NCBI GenBank assembly: GCA_946406305.1
Contig: CAMJKC010000067.1
Coordinates: 1 to 8,715 of the forward strand
Source of the DNA: an uncultured Lachnospiraceae bacterium
GTDB lineage: Bacteria > Bacillota > Clostridia > Lachnospirales > Lachnospiraceae
Length of the DNA: 8,715 nt
Direction of reading: 5' to 3'
The first letter of the stretch is position 1, and every line of letters begins with the position of its first letter. Below are positions 1 through 5,668 of the stretch, one piece after another. A program made the position numbers and the translations under genes. The notes under the pieces are model-generated. The model did no database searches. It saw only the letters and a list, made by a program, of their open reading frames with translations, and was not told the DNA's origin.

Positions 1-177
1 TGAGCACATATAAACAGATTTGTTTTTACCTAAAGCTCCACCTAATAAACCTACTGGTCCAAGTAATACGCCACCAATAGCAGCCCTCCCAAGACTAAAT
101 CCTTCTTTTGAATTATCAATTTTTTTCCACATTGGATAACTTGCTCCACAATTTGGACATTTGTATGGTACACTCAT
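1..177 (-). CDS. Zinc-ribbon protein, 3' end beyond the window
   Basis: The first 59 codons of a gene that runs off the left edge. The ATG at 177-175 follows a very strong ribosome binding site. The protein opens MSVPYKCPNCGASYP, so Cys7 and Cys10 form the first half of a zinc ribbon. The next visible Cys, residue 58 just before the edge, probably begins the second CxxC knuckle. Between them is a glycine-rich hydrophobic stretch (about residues 33-50, GGVLLGPVGLLGGALG) that could be a membrane hairpin or a packed helix inserted in the ribbon. Proteins with this split-ribbon layout occur widely in Firmicutes as uncharacterised zinc-ribbon proteins, and no function can be assigned. It lies 104 bases downstream of the small gene at 282-479, in the same direction. 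A TATACT hexamer at 239-244 is the best -10 in the gap, but it has no good -35, so read-through from upstream is possible. Confidence 0.85.
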   Translation of the reverse strand, partial: MSVPYKCPNCGASYPMWKKIDNSKEGFSLGRAAIGGVLLGPVGLLGGALGKNKSVYMCS

Positions 178-183
178 ATTTTT

Positions 184-192
184 CCCCTCCTC
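184..192 (-). promoter_or_regulatory. Strong ribosome binding site of the zinc-ribbon gene
   Basis: Reads GAGGAGGGG on the minus strand, six bases upstream of the ATG at 177. It fixes the start of the partial zinc-ribbon gene. Confidence 0.8.
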
Positions 193-281
193 ATATGATT
201 ATTAATTAAAAAAATACCTTTAAAAAAATTTTTGATCTAGTATACATTAACAAAAATTTAATTTATTTATAAAAATTCTTT

Positions 282-479
282 TTAAATAATTATTGGCTTA
301 TATTTTTTTATACAGCCACCTCCAATAATATTCGCTTGCGATTTTTTCATATACCCTTTTGAAACAAGAGTTTCACATACTCTCTCAATTTCTTCATCGG
401 ACATTTCACTAAATAACTCCTTCTGCTGCTGACTACAAAATAAATCATAAACTATTTGTTCATCTTTACTCAATACCAT
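282..479 (-). CDS. Small hypothetical protein, possibly winged-helix
   Basis: A 65-residue protein that I do not recognise. The ATG at 479-477 is preceded by AAGGAG at 493-488 with an 8-base spacer, so it is very likely translated. It begins with a helix-like segment (LSKDEQIVYDLF). A second amphipathic helix follows (DEEIERVCETLVSKGY, about residues 28-43), and the end is short and basic (KKYKPIII). A helix followed by 'L..KGY(M/V).K' resembles the recognition helix and wing entry of small winged-helix DNA-binding proteins, but this is a pattern-based guess without a diagnostic motif. It has two cysteines in the body and no signal peptide or membrane segment. It lies directly downstream of the terminator at 512-545 and may be read from the weak promoter at 555-586 through that hairpin. 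The zinc-ribbon gene follows in the same direction. Confidence 0.7.
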   Translation of the reverse strand: MVLSKDEQIVYDLFCSQQQKELFSEMSDEEIERVCETLVSKGYMKKSQANIIGGGCIKKYKPIII

Positions 480-511
480 TTCAAAATCTCCTTTTATAAT
501 TTTTATATAAT

Positions 512-545
512 AAAAAAGCCACTACACCTCTCGGCATACTGGCTT
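512..545 (-). terminator. Intrinsic terminator with a GAGA tetraloop
   Basis: On the minus strand, AAGCCAGTATGCC (545-533) and GGTGTAGTGGCTT (528-516) form a 13-bp stem around a GAGA loop (532-529), with one G-G mismatch and two adjacent G-U wobbles. A run of six T (517-512) follows. On the plus strand the wobbles become A-C mismatches, so the hairpin is stable only as minus-strand RNA. It most likely ends the PIN toxin/antitoxin transcript. It also lies between the possible promoter at 555-586 and the small gene at 282-479, so it could instead act as a leader attenuator. Confidence 0.8.
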
Positions 546-554
546 ATTATTTTC

Positions 555-586
555 ATTATAAAATTTTTGGTAATTTAAATTACCAA
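555..586 (-). promoter_or_regulatory. 20-bp perfect palindrome with adjacent TATAAT
   Basis: TTGGTAATTTAAATTACCAA at 567-586 is a perfect palindrome with no loop, the form expected of a homodimer operator. On the minus strand a perfect -10 hexamer, TATAAT (560-555), follows six bases later. TTGGTA at the palindrome edge would be a -35 only with a long 20-base spacer, so promoter strength is doubtful. If used, transcription would start near 548, just before the hairpin at 512-545, and would serve the small gene at 282-479. The palindrome is not followed by a T-run, so it is not a terminator. Confidence 0.4.
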
Positions 587-630
587 TTAAAAGAGATACT
601 CTCTCTCTCTACTATAGGTAGAAACTCCAT
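580..630 (-). CDS. Possible 16-residue micro-ORF downstream of the antitoxin
   Basis: An ATG at 630-628 is followed by 16 sense codons (MEFLPIVERESISFNW) and a TAA inside the palindrome. AAGGAG lies six bases before the ATG and overlaps the TAA stop of the antitoxin gene (TAAGGAG), an arrangement typical of translational coupling. The peptide resembles nothing I recognise and may be a decayed gene start. The Shine-Dalgarno and its spacing are the only positive evidence. Confidence 0.25.
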   Translation of the reverse strand: MEFLPIVERESISFNW

Positions 631-640
631 CGTGAACTCC

Positions 641-811
641 TTATGCTAATGCTTTATCTCTTGGTGCAGCATCAAAAAAATTTTTAACAGCATCATCATA
701 ATACTTTTTTAATTCATCATATGACATTTTTTCAGTCATTTTTGAATTTTCTTCTCTTATATCGTGAATATCATCCACAGTTAAATCATACTTACCATTT
801 AAATGTTTCAT
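641..811 (-). CDS. Putative antitoxin partner of the PIN-domain toxin
   Basis: A 56-residue acidic/basic helical protein starting MKHLNGKYDLTVDDIHDIRE. I chose the ATG at 811-809 because GGAGG (822-818) lies six bases upstream. The frame stays open further upstream, but only over the 3' end of the toxin gene. The core 'ddIhdIREEN.kMTekMSydElkkYY' (about residues 14-38) has the form of small partners found beside this clade of PIN proteins, typically 'IRxxxyexTKxMTxEExxxYyn'. These are presumed to wrap the toxin and block its active site. The ATG is two bases past the toxin stop codon and the Shine-Dalgarno lies within the toxin 3' end, so the two are translationally coupled. No separate DNA-binding domain is evident in so short a protein, so autoregulation of the operon is unproven. 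The antitoxin role is inferred from position and family pattern. Confidence 0.75.
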   Translation of the reverse strand: MKHLNGKYDLTVDDIHDIREENSKMTEKMSYDELKKYYDDAVKNFFDAAPRDKALA

Positions 812-813
812 AT

Positions 814-1296
814 CTATACCTCCATTTCTAACAAAGTTAAAGGATTTAGAATATTTATATTCTTTTGATTCTTCAAAATTGTTATGGCTCTCACACCATT
901 TATTGTTTTTATATTTACCATATGCTTGAAGTTCCAAGATACTATAATATCACATTCATTTTCAATAGCAACTGCAATATGAGTACAGTCATCAAAGCTC
1001 TTGCCAGTCAATATTCCCATATTTATTATCTCTTTTGCTAAAGCTTGTGTCGATGATTTTACTTCAAGTATTTCAAAATCTATCTCATTAAGTTTTTCTT
1101 TCAAAAACGATAATTTGGGTTCTTCGCATTTATCCATTTCAGTAAAATCAACTTGAGATAAATAAATACCATAAATACCAGTTTTAAACTTTTCCCACAA
1201 TCTCAAAGTTATCTTTGTCTCATCTGGTGAATCATCTTGTTTAAGATAACTGATTACTGATGTATCTAAATAAACTTTTAACTTCCTATCATCCAT
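814..1296 (-). CDS. VapC-like PIN-domain ribonuclease toxin
   Basis: A 160-residue PIN-domain protein, the usual size for this clade. Expected acidic metal-binding residues are visible: Asp11 in VYLDTSV, Glu53 in VDFTEMDKC, Asp102/103 in KSFDDCTHIAVA, and Asp116 in ECDIIVSWNFKH. The blocks 'CEEPKLSFL', 'GILTGKSFDDC.HIA' and 'CDIIVSWNFKH.VNIKTINGVRAI' mark the sub-family found in many Clostridia and Bacteroidetes. Such enzymes are Mg-dependent RNases acting in the cytoplasm; the RNA target cannot be read from sequence. The ATG at 1296 has no Shine-Dalgarno but lies only seven bases downstream of a perfect -10 box, so the mRNA is probably leaderless. The gene precedes its presumed antitoxin, the reverse of the classic vapB-vapC order. 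It lies directly downstream of a recombinase remnant, which fits an accessory module. Confidence 0.88.
   Translation of the reverse strand: MDDRKLKVYLDTSVISYLKQDDSPDETKITLRLWEKFKTGIYGIYLSQVDFTEMDKCEEPKLSFLKEKLNEIDFEILEVKSSTQALAKEIINMGILTGKSFDDCTHIAVAIENECDIIVSWNFKHMVNIKTINGVRAITILKNQKNINILNPLTLLEMEV
818..822 (-). promoter_or_regulatory. Antitoxin ribosome binding site inside the toxin gene
   Basis: GGAGG on the minus strand lies six bases before the antitoxin ATG at 811 and within the last codons of the toxin frame (LLEMEV). It decides the antitoxin start and implies that toxin-translating ribosomes pass over or reinitiate at this site. Confidence 0.75.
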
Positions 1297-1303
1297 TATA
1301 TTT

Positions 1304-1332
1304 ATTATAATTTAAATCCCTTATTTTGTCAA
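1304..1332 (-). promoter_or_regulatory. Perfect sigma-70/SigA promoter of the toxin-antitoxin operon
   Basis: On the minus strand, TTGACA (1332-1327), a 17-base spacer and TATAAT (1309-1304) match consensus exactly. Seven bases separate the -10 from the toxin ATG (TATAAT-AAATATA-ATG), so transcription should start at or within a base or two of the A of the ATG. No clear inverted repeat overlaps it as an operator. Confidence 0.85.
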
Positions 1333-1355
1333 TACTAATTTTCCCTCCCATCTCT

Positions 1356-1580
1356 TCACCTAATCTTTATCTCACTATCACTTATACTTTCGTGGTCATC
1401 TTCAATATAATACTGTGGCAATTCCCCGTTTTTTGTTTTTCTTTTTTTAGTTAAAAAATCAGATGTATATCCTTTTTGCAAAAGACAATCGCCTTTATAT
1501 TTTTCATTTGTTAAAACACTTTTAATAGTTGACATATGCCATATTATTATAAAAAATAAGCTCATCAGTGTTTTAATCAT
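1356..1580 (-). pseudogene. Remnant of a large serine recombinase
   Basis: From Trp14 of this open frame (nucleotide 1541) the translation reads W..STIKSVLTNEKYKGD, then LLQKGYTSDFLTKKR and ELPQYYIEDDHESI. This is the characteristic stretch at the end of the Recombinase domain (PF07508) of large serine integrases and transposon resolvases. About 60 residues remain of a protein that is normally around 500 residues long. The catalytic N-terminal resolvase domain, the zinc ribbon and the coiled coil are all missing. The match ends near a TGA at 1358-1356, where a one-base shift opens GEEM, faintly like the next conserved block (QEEM). Upstream of Trp14 the codons (MIKTLMSLFFIII) are not recombinase-like and overlap the stop of the WG-like gene by eight bases. 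There is no ribosome binding site. It is almost certainly non-functional and marks past insertion and deletion of a mobile element. Confidence 0.8.
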
Positions 1581-3174
1581 CTATAACATCAAAAGCTGGA
1601 TATTTTACTACCCATTCACCATTTTTATCGATAAATCCATAATTAAAAGCATTCTCAACTTGAAAATATTTATTATTTGAAGGCTCACATTTGACTAGAT
1701 TTTTCATAAGAATTTTACCATCTTTATCGTATAAAGCCATCTTATCATCATCCATTGTAAATCTTATAAATTTTTCTTCCCCTAAATTTAAAATATCCCA
1801 AGATACATAATTAGGATCAAAATTTTTTGCAAATATCTCATTCGAGAAGGCATCATACAAATACCATATTCCATCTTTTTTAAAACAGTATATATCATAA
1901 AACTTGCCATCTACTGTATAATCATCTATATTATCAAATATCACTTTACCATTATAACTTTTTAAATCATAAAGTCCTTTATTATAAGCATAATAATATC
2001 TATTTTTCATCTGCATTTTAGCAACACCTTCAATACACCAGTGGTGTTCCGAATGTTCATCACTATAAGTATTAAGATCTTTTATCCAATAATCGTCATA
2101 ATTAACATGCATATGTATGATTGTATGTTTTTTACATATTGGCAAATCTTTAAGTATTATTTTCCCATCTTCATCATATACATCATATCTATATTCTTCT
2201 AAAAGCAAATTTCTATTTATTTTATCTGTAAATGCCATTACATAAATCTTATCACCATCTACAGAAAAGTCTACATAGTTTTCTATATTTAATTTTTTTA
2301 GTTTATCAGAATACATTTCATTTCTTTTGGCATTATCGTCCCACAAAGCAAAAATATTTGATGAGAAAGCTGGATTAATATTTTTTTCTTCTTTTTCTTC
2401 TTTTCCATATGGCACATAATCAATTTTTGAAACTTCTTTAGTTAAAGGATTAAAAGATAATCCTATCTCTCTCCCTTTTATGTATTCATCTTTATTATTT
2501 TTATAATCACCTGTCTTAATATAAATTTTTAATAAGGAATTATCTGCATCAAAATGTATATGTTCAATATTTCCAATACCGCTTGCATAGCCATATCTCC
2601 AATCATCTCTTTCTTCTTTTAATAAAACTTCATCAAAAACTTTATTATCTTCATTCTTTTCTATATCAAATAAATTAATATATGAATATGTATCGTGATT
2701 AGGTATTCCGTTTCCTAACACATGCCACTCTTTTACATATACAAGATAATTTTTATATGAAAAGCATATTGAAATATCACCATTAAAATGTTTTTCAGAA
2801 AATTCACTAATTGGAATTCCGTCAAGTGTACATATTTTAACATCTTCATTTTTATAAAATGAATATCCAGCATGATACTCTTCGTCAACATATCTTATAT
2901 TATCCGAAACTAAGTATTTTATTTTTTTAGTTTCTATATCATAAATCTTTTTTAAATATGAATACTCGCCATTTACTTCAGCTAAAACTTTTCCTTCTTT
3001 GTCTACAAATTTTTTGTTTTTTCCTCTTTTAATAATTAAAATCCCATCATCATTTGTTTCATAAAATTGAGGTATAATAAAAAAATTAATATATGAATAA
3101 GACGAAAAAAACTGTAGCACTGTAAATAGTATAATTAAAATTAACGATGTTATTTTTTTATAATTATTTTTCAT
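1573..3174 (-). CDS. Exported WG-repeat-like protein
   Basis: A 533-residue protein with a basic N-terminus and one hydrophobic segment (about residues 8-23), so it is exported or anchored by an uncleaved signal; no lipobox Cys follows. The rest is rich in Tyr, Asp, Lys and Asn and contains short units of the 'hhDkdGKhh' type: FVDKEGKVL (56-64), VYDEDGKIIL (about 333), LYDKDGKIL (about 482) and GFIDKNGEWVV (about 513-523). These resemble the WG/KWG beta repeats of extracytoplasmic proteins and suggest a beta-propeller-like fold. Most units are degenerate and no catalytic motif is visible. The ATG at 3174 lies inside the end of the preceding lipoprotein gene (11-base overlap) and has no good Shine-Dalgarno, which points to translational coupling and a shared role. 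I infer an extracellular binding or scaffold protein partnered with that lipoprotein; its ligand is unknown. Confidence 0.8.
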   Translation of the reverse strand: MKNNYKKITSLILIILFTVLQFFSSYSYINFFIIPQFYETNDDGILIIKRGKNKKFVDKEGKVLAEVNGEYSYLKKIYDIETKKIKYLVSDNIRYVDEEYHAGYSFYKNEDVKICTLDGIPISEFSEKHFNGDISICFSYKNYLVYVKEWHVLGNGIPNHDTYSYINLFDIEKNEDNKVFDEVLLKEERDDWRYGYASGIGNIEHIHFDADNSLLKIYIKTGDYKNNKDEYIKGREIGLSFNPLTKEVSKIDYVPYGKEEKEEKNINPAFSSNIFALWDDNAKRNEMYSDKLKKLNIENYVDFSVDGDKIYVMAFTDKINRNLLLEEYRYDVYDEDGKIILKDLPICKKHTIIHMHVNYDDYWIKDLNTYSDEHSEHHWCIEGVAKMQMKNRYYYAYNKGLYDLKSYNGKVIFDNIDDYTVDGKFYDIYCFKKDGIWYLYDAFSNEIFAKNFDPNYVSWDILNLGEEKFIRFTMDDDKMALYDKDGKILMKNLVKCEPSNNKYFQVENAFNYGFIDKNGEWVVKYPAFDVIDD

Positions 3175-4261
3175 TATATACTGGTATATATAAAAGTTCC
3201 TTCAAAATATTTTTACCCATTTCTGATCTTATGTAATCATATAATTTTTTTACATTGCTATTCTCATCTGTTTCTTTTCTAATAGCAACATATCCTTTTG
3301 ATAGTAGTGGGTAAGTGCCATTTGCTATACTTTCATCTGTCGGTGCTATTCCATTTACTTTAAGCATTTTTAAATTATCTTTTGTATACATATAATTAGC
3401 ATAATAATACATTGAATATCCTATGGCATTACTAGTGCCATCAAAATCAGCGATCGCATCTACTAATCCACCCATATCTGGTATTTGTCTATCAAATTCT
3501 GCCTTTACAGGCTCAACATCCTTCATAAGCAATTTCCTAAAATTAGACTGAGAACCACTGTCTTCATTTCTCTGAAATGCTTTTATCTCCATATCATTGC
3601 CACCGAGTTCTTTCCAATTAGTAACTTCACCCGTATAAATTTTTATTAATTCTTCTTCAGTCAAAGAATCAATTGGATTATCTTTATTAACTATAAATAT
3701 AAGTCCATCACTTCTGATTGGTGCATATAAAATCTGTTTCTTTCTTTCAAGAATTCTCCATTTTGTTTCAACTGGAGGCTCACCTACTACTAATAAATCT
3801 TTTATGCCATCTGCTAGATTAAGCCATGCTTTTGCGGTCTTGCTGCATGTCGTATTTTCTTCACTTTCTTCTTTTTCAATTCCACATGTATCTTCCATAA
3901 TTTTTGCCATAAACGGAAGCATAGCTGTAGAACCATCAACTTTTGGATATTCATCTATGCTTTTAAAAATTTTCTTATCATTAAAAGTTTTTATTTTTGA
4001 ATCATCAAGTAAAAGTATATTATCTATCGTTAATTTAAGTTCTTCTACTTTTTTTTGCACCTTAGTCTCAACTACTTTTTCATTCTCTGATTCTGTAGAT
4101 ATAAATGAGGTATCTACTACTTTTTCAGTCTCTGATTCTATCGCTGTAAAATAAGTCTCTACTATTGGTGCCTCAGCAATATTTTTATCATGAGTATTAC
4201 AACTTATTAAAACAAATACAAATGATAAAAATAAGAAACTAAAATAAAATTTCTTTTTCAT
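3164..4261 (-). CDS. PstS-like substrate-binding lipoprotein
   Basis: A 365-residue lipoprotein. The signal is MKKKFYFSFLFLSFVFV followed by the lipobox LISC, with Cys21 as the lipidated residue, so it should sit on the outer face of the membrane. A charged linker with a duplicated 15-residue unit (35-64) leads to a PstS-type periplasmic binding fold. Its marks are VDGSTA (108-113), LLVVGEPP (156-163), IRSDGLIFIVNKDNP (182-196), YTGEVTNWKELGG (209-221), and the loop QRNEDSGSQSNF (230-241), where the SGS matches the oxyanion-binding motif of PstS. The two cysteines at 126 and 139 could form a disulphide. I prefer the ATG at 4261 because GGAGG lies four bases upstream and it gives a classical signal; an in-frame ATG at 4297 would add 12 residues. 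No pst permease or ATPase genes are near, so phosphate import is not implied. It follows rfbH by 66 bases. Confidence 0.85.
   Translation of the reverse strand: MKKKFYFSFLFLSFVFVLISCNTHDKNIAEAPIVETYFTAIESETEKVVDTSFISTESENEKVVETKVQKKVEELKLTIDNILLLDDSKIKTFNDKKIFKSIDEYPKVDGSTAMLPFMAKIMEDTCGIEKEESEENTTCSKTAKAWLNLADGIKDLLVVGEPPVETKWRILERKKQILYAPIRSDGLIFIVNKDNPIDSLTEEELIKIYTGEVTNWKELGGNDMEIKAFQRNEDSGSQSNFRKLLMKDVEPVKAEFDRQIPDMGGLVDAIADFDGTSNAIGYSMYYYANYMYTKDNLKMLKVNGIAPTDESIANGTYPLLSKGYVAIRKETDENSNVKKLYDYIRSEMGKNILKELLYIPVYNEK
4071..4160 (-). repeat. Two 45-bp tandem repeats in the lipoprotein linker
   Basis: Units 4071-4115 and 4116-4160 match at 36 of 45 bases and keep the reading frame. They encode ETYFTAIESETEKVV and DTSFISTESENEKVV. 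The duplication lengthens the acidic tether between the lipid anchor and the binding domain; copy number may vary between strains. Confidence 0.75.
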
Positions 4262-4327
4262 AAATCCTCCAAGTTTATAAAATTTTTTTAGCTTCATCAA
4301 TTATACCTTTTTTATTTACTTAATTCT

Positions 4328-5668
4328 TTATTGCATTACTGCTTCTGATACTATTTTGGCTATATAATCTAACCTATCTCTATCAAGCCCTGGATAAATA
4401 CCTACCAAAAAAGTATCTTTCATAATTTTATTTGTATTCACTAATTCCCCAATTATTTTATAATCATCATTATTCTTATAATAATTTACAAATGCAGGTT
4501 GCTTTGTCATATTTCCAGCAAATAACATTCTCGTTTGAATATTTTTACTTTCTATATACCTTACGACAGTCTCACGGTTTACATTTTCTCTGCAAGTGAG
4601 TATCATAGCGAACCAAGAAGGTTTTGAGTCAGGTAGGGCTTCTTGTAAAATTAAATACTTATCTACATTCAATTCTTTCAATTTGTCTAATAGGTATTTA
4701 TGATTTTCTCTTCTCTTCTCTACAAAGTAATCAATTTTATCTATTTGTGCTACACCTATTGCTGCTTGCAAATCTGTAGCCTTTAAATTAAATCCAAAAT
4801 GAGAATATACATATTTATGGTCATATCCTTTTGGCAATAATCCATAACTTCCATCATATCTATGGTTGCAAGTATTATCTACTCCACTCTTACATATACA
4901 ATCTCTACCCCAATCTCTCATACTAAGTATTATTTTATTTAACAATGGATTATTTGTATAAACAGCGCCACCTTCACCAGTAGTTAAATGATGTGGAGGA
5001 TAAAAAGAAGATGTCCCTATGTCTCCTATAGTTCCAGTTTTTTTCCACTCACCATTTATCAAAACTTCAGTTCCAAGAGCATCACAATTATCTTCAATGA
5101 GCCATATTTTTTTCTCATCACATATTTTTTTTATACTTCTTATATCAAATGCATTTCCAAGCGTATGAGCTAAAATTATCACTTTCGTCTTATCTGTAAT
5201 TGCTTTTTTTAATTCTTCTACTGAAATATTATATGTCGGGATATCCATATCAACAAAAACTGGAATTTGCCCAAACTGAACAATACAAGCAATGGTAGTT
5301 GGAAATCCACAAGCAACTGTTATTACCTCATCACCTTTTTTTACTTGTCTATCTCCTAAAAGAGGAGATGTAAGTGCAGCATATGCAAGCAAATTTGCAG
5401 ATGAGCCACTATTTACATATGACACATATTTTACATTCAAATACTCTGATAATTTTTTTTCAAATTCATCATAATATCTACCTTGAGTGAGCCAAAAATC
5501 AAGTGAAGCACTAACTAAATTTACCACTTCTTTTTCATCAAAAACTTTAGCAGAATATGGTATTTTTTCTCCAACTTCAAATTTTTTTGTTTCAACATTT
5601 GATAAATATTTTTTTGAATATTCATCAACTAATTTTAAAATATAATCTCTTTCTTCTTCTCTTCCCAT
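4328..5668 (-). CDS. rfbH: CDP-4-keto-6-deoxy-D-glucose-3-dehydrase (E1, RfbH/DdhC)
   Basis: A 446-residue member of the DegT/DnrJ/EryC1 fold, close in length to Salmonella RfbH (437). It is the PMP- and [2Fe-2S]-dependent C3 dehydrase of CDP-3,6-dideoxyhexose synthesis. Diagnostic features are visible: the PLP lysine of ordinary aminotransferases is replaced by His226 in SFYPPHHLTTGEGG. The cluster ligands are Cys195 (EDNCDALG), Cys257, Cys259 and Cys267 (DCICKSGVDNTC), preserving the C-X-C-X7-C part. The spacing from Cys195 to Cys257 is 61 residues against 57 in Salmonella, because of a four-residue longer loop (about 201-211). Other family blocks are DFWLTQGR, ALTSPLLGDRQ, AHTLGNAFD and TRMLFAGNMTKQPAF. 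I chose the ATG at 5668, which overlaps the rfbF stop as TAATG; an ATG at 5710 would overlap rfbF by 43 bases. The reductase partner (E3) and rfbG are not in the window. Confidence 0.93.
   Translation of the reverse strand: MGREEERDYILKLVDEYSKKYLSNVETKKFEVGEKIPYSAKVFDEKEVVNLVSASLDFWLTQGRYYDEFEKKLSEYLNVKYVSYVNSGSSANLLAYAALTSPLLGDRQVKKGDEVITVACGFPTTIACIVQFGQIPVFVDMDIPTYNISVEELKKAITDKTKVIILAHTLGNAFDIRSIKKICDEKKIWLIEDNCDALGTEVLINGEWKKTGTIGDIGTSSFYPPHHLTTGEGGAVYTNNPLLNKIILSMRDWGRDCICKSGVDNTCNHRYDGSYGLLPKGYDHKYVYSHFGFNLKATDLQAAIGVAQIDKIDYFVEKRRENHKYLLDKLKELNVDKYLILQEALPDSKPSWFAMILTCRENVNRETVVRYIESKNIQTRMLFAGNMTKQPAFVNYYKNNDDYKIIGELVNTNKIMKDTFLVGIYPGLDRDRLDYIAKIVSEAVMQ

Noticed and set aside
512..586. 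T-box or other known riboswitch in the leader of the small gene
   Set aside because: No T-box sequence (TGGNACCGCG) or other conserved riboswitch core is present; only a simple hairpin and T-run.
599..610. (CT)6 dinucleotide run
   Set aside because: Too short to call a phase-variable repeat, and it lies in the micro-ORF/intergenic region without a clear target gene.
812..937. N-terminal extension of the antitoxin starting at 937
   Set aside because: It overlaps the toxin gene by over 100 bases, has no ribosome binding site, and its residues are an out-of-frame reading of the toxin 3' end. The ATG at 811 has a proper GGAGG.
3804..4154. Plus-strand open frame of 116 codons
   Set aside because: Ser/Phe-rich reading opposite the lipoprotein gene; no ribosome binding site or family motif, and the minus-strand protein is clearly real.
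3164..4261. Annotation as a phosphate importer component (pstS)
   Set aside because: The fold matches, but pstC, pstA and pstB are absent and the ligand loop alone does not prove phosphate, so only 'PstS-like' is supported.
4301..4330. Separate promoter before the lipoprotein gene (TATAAT-like hexamer near 4303-4308)
   Set aside because: No acceptable -35 at 16-18 bases upstream; the short gap after rfbH favours co-transcription.
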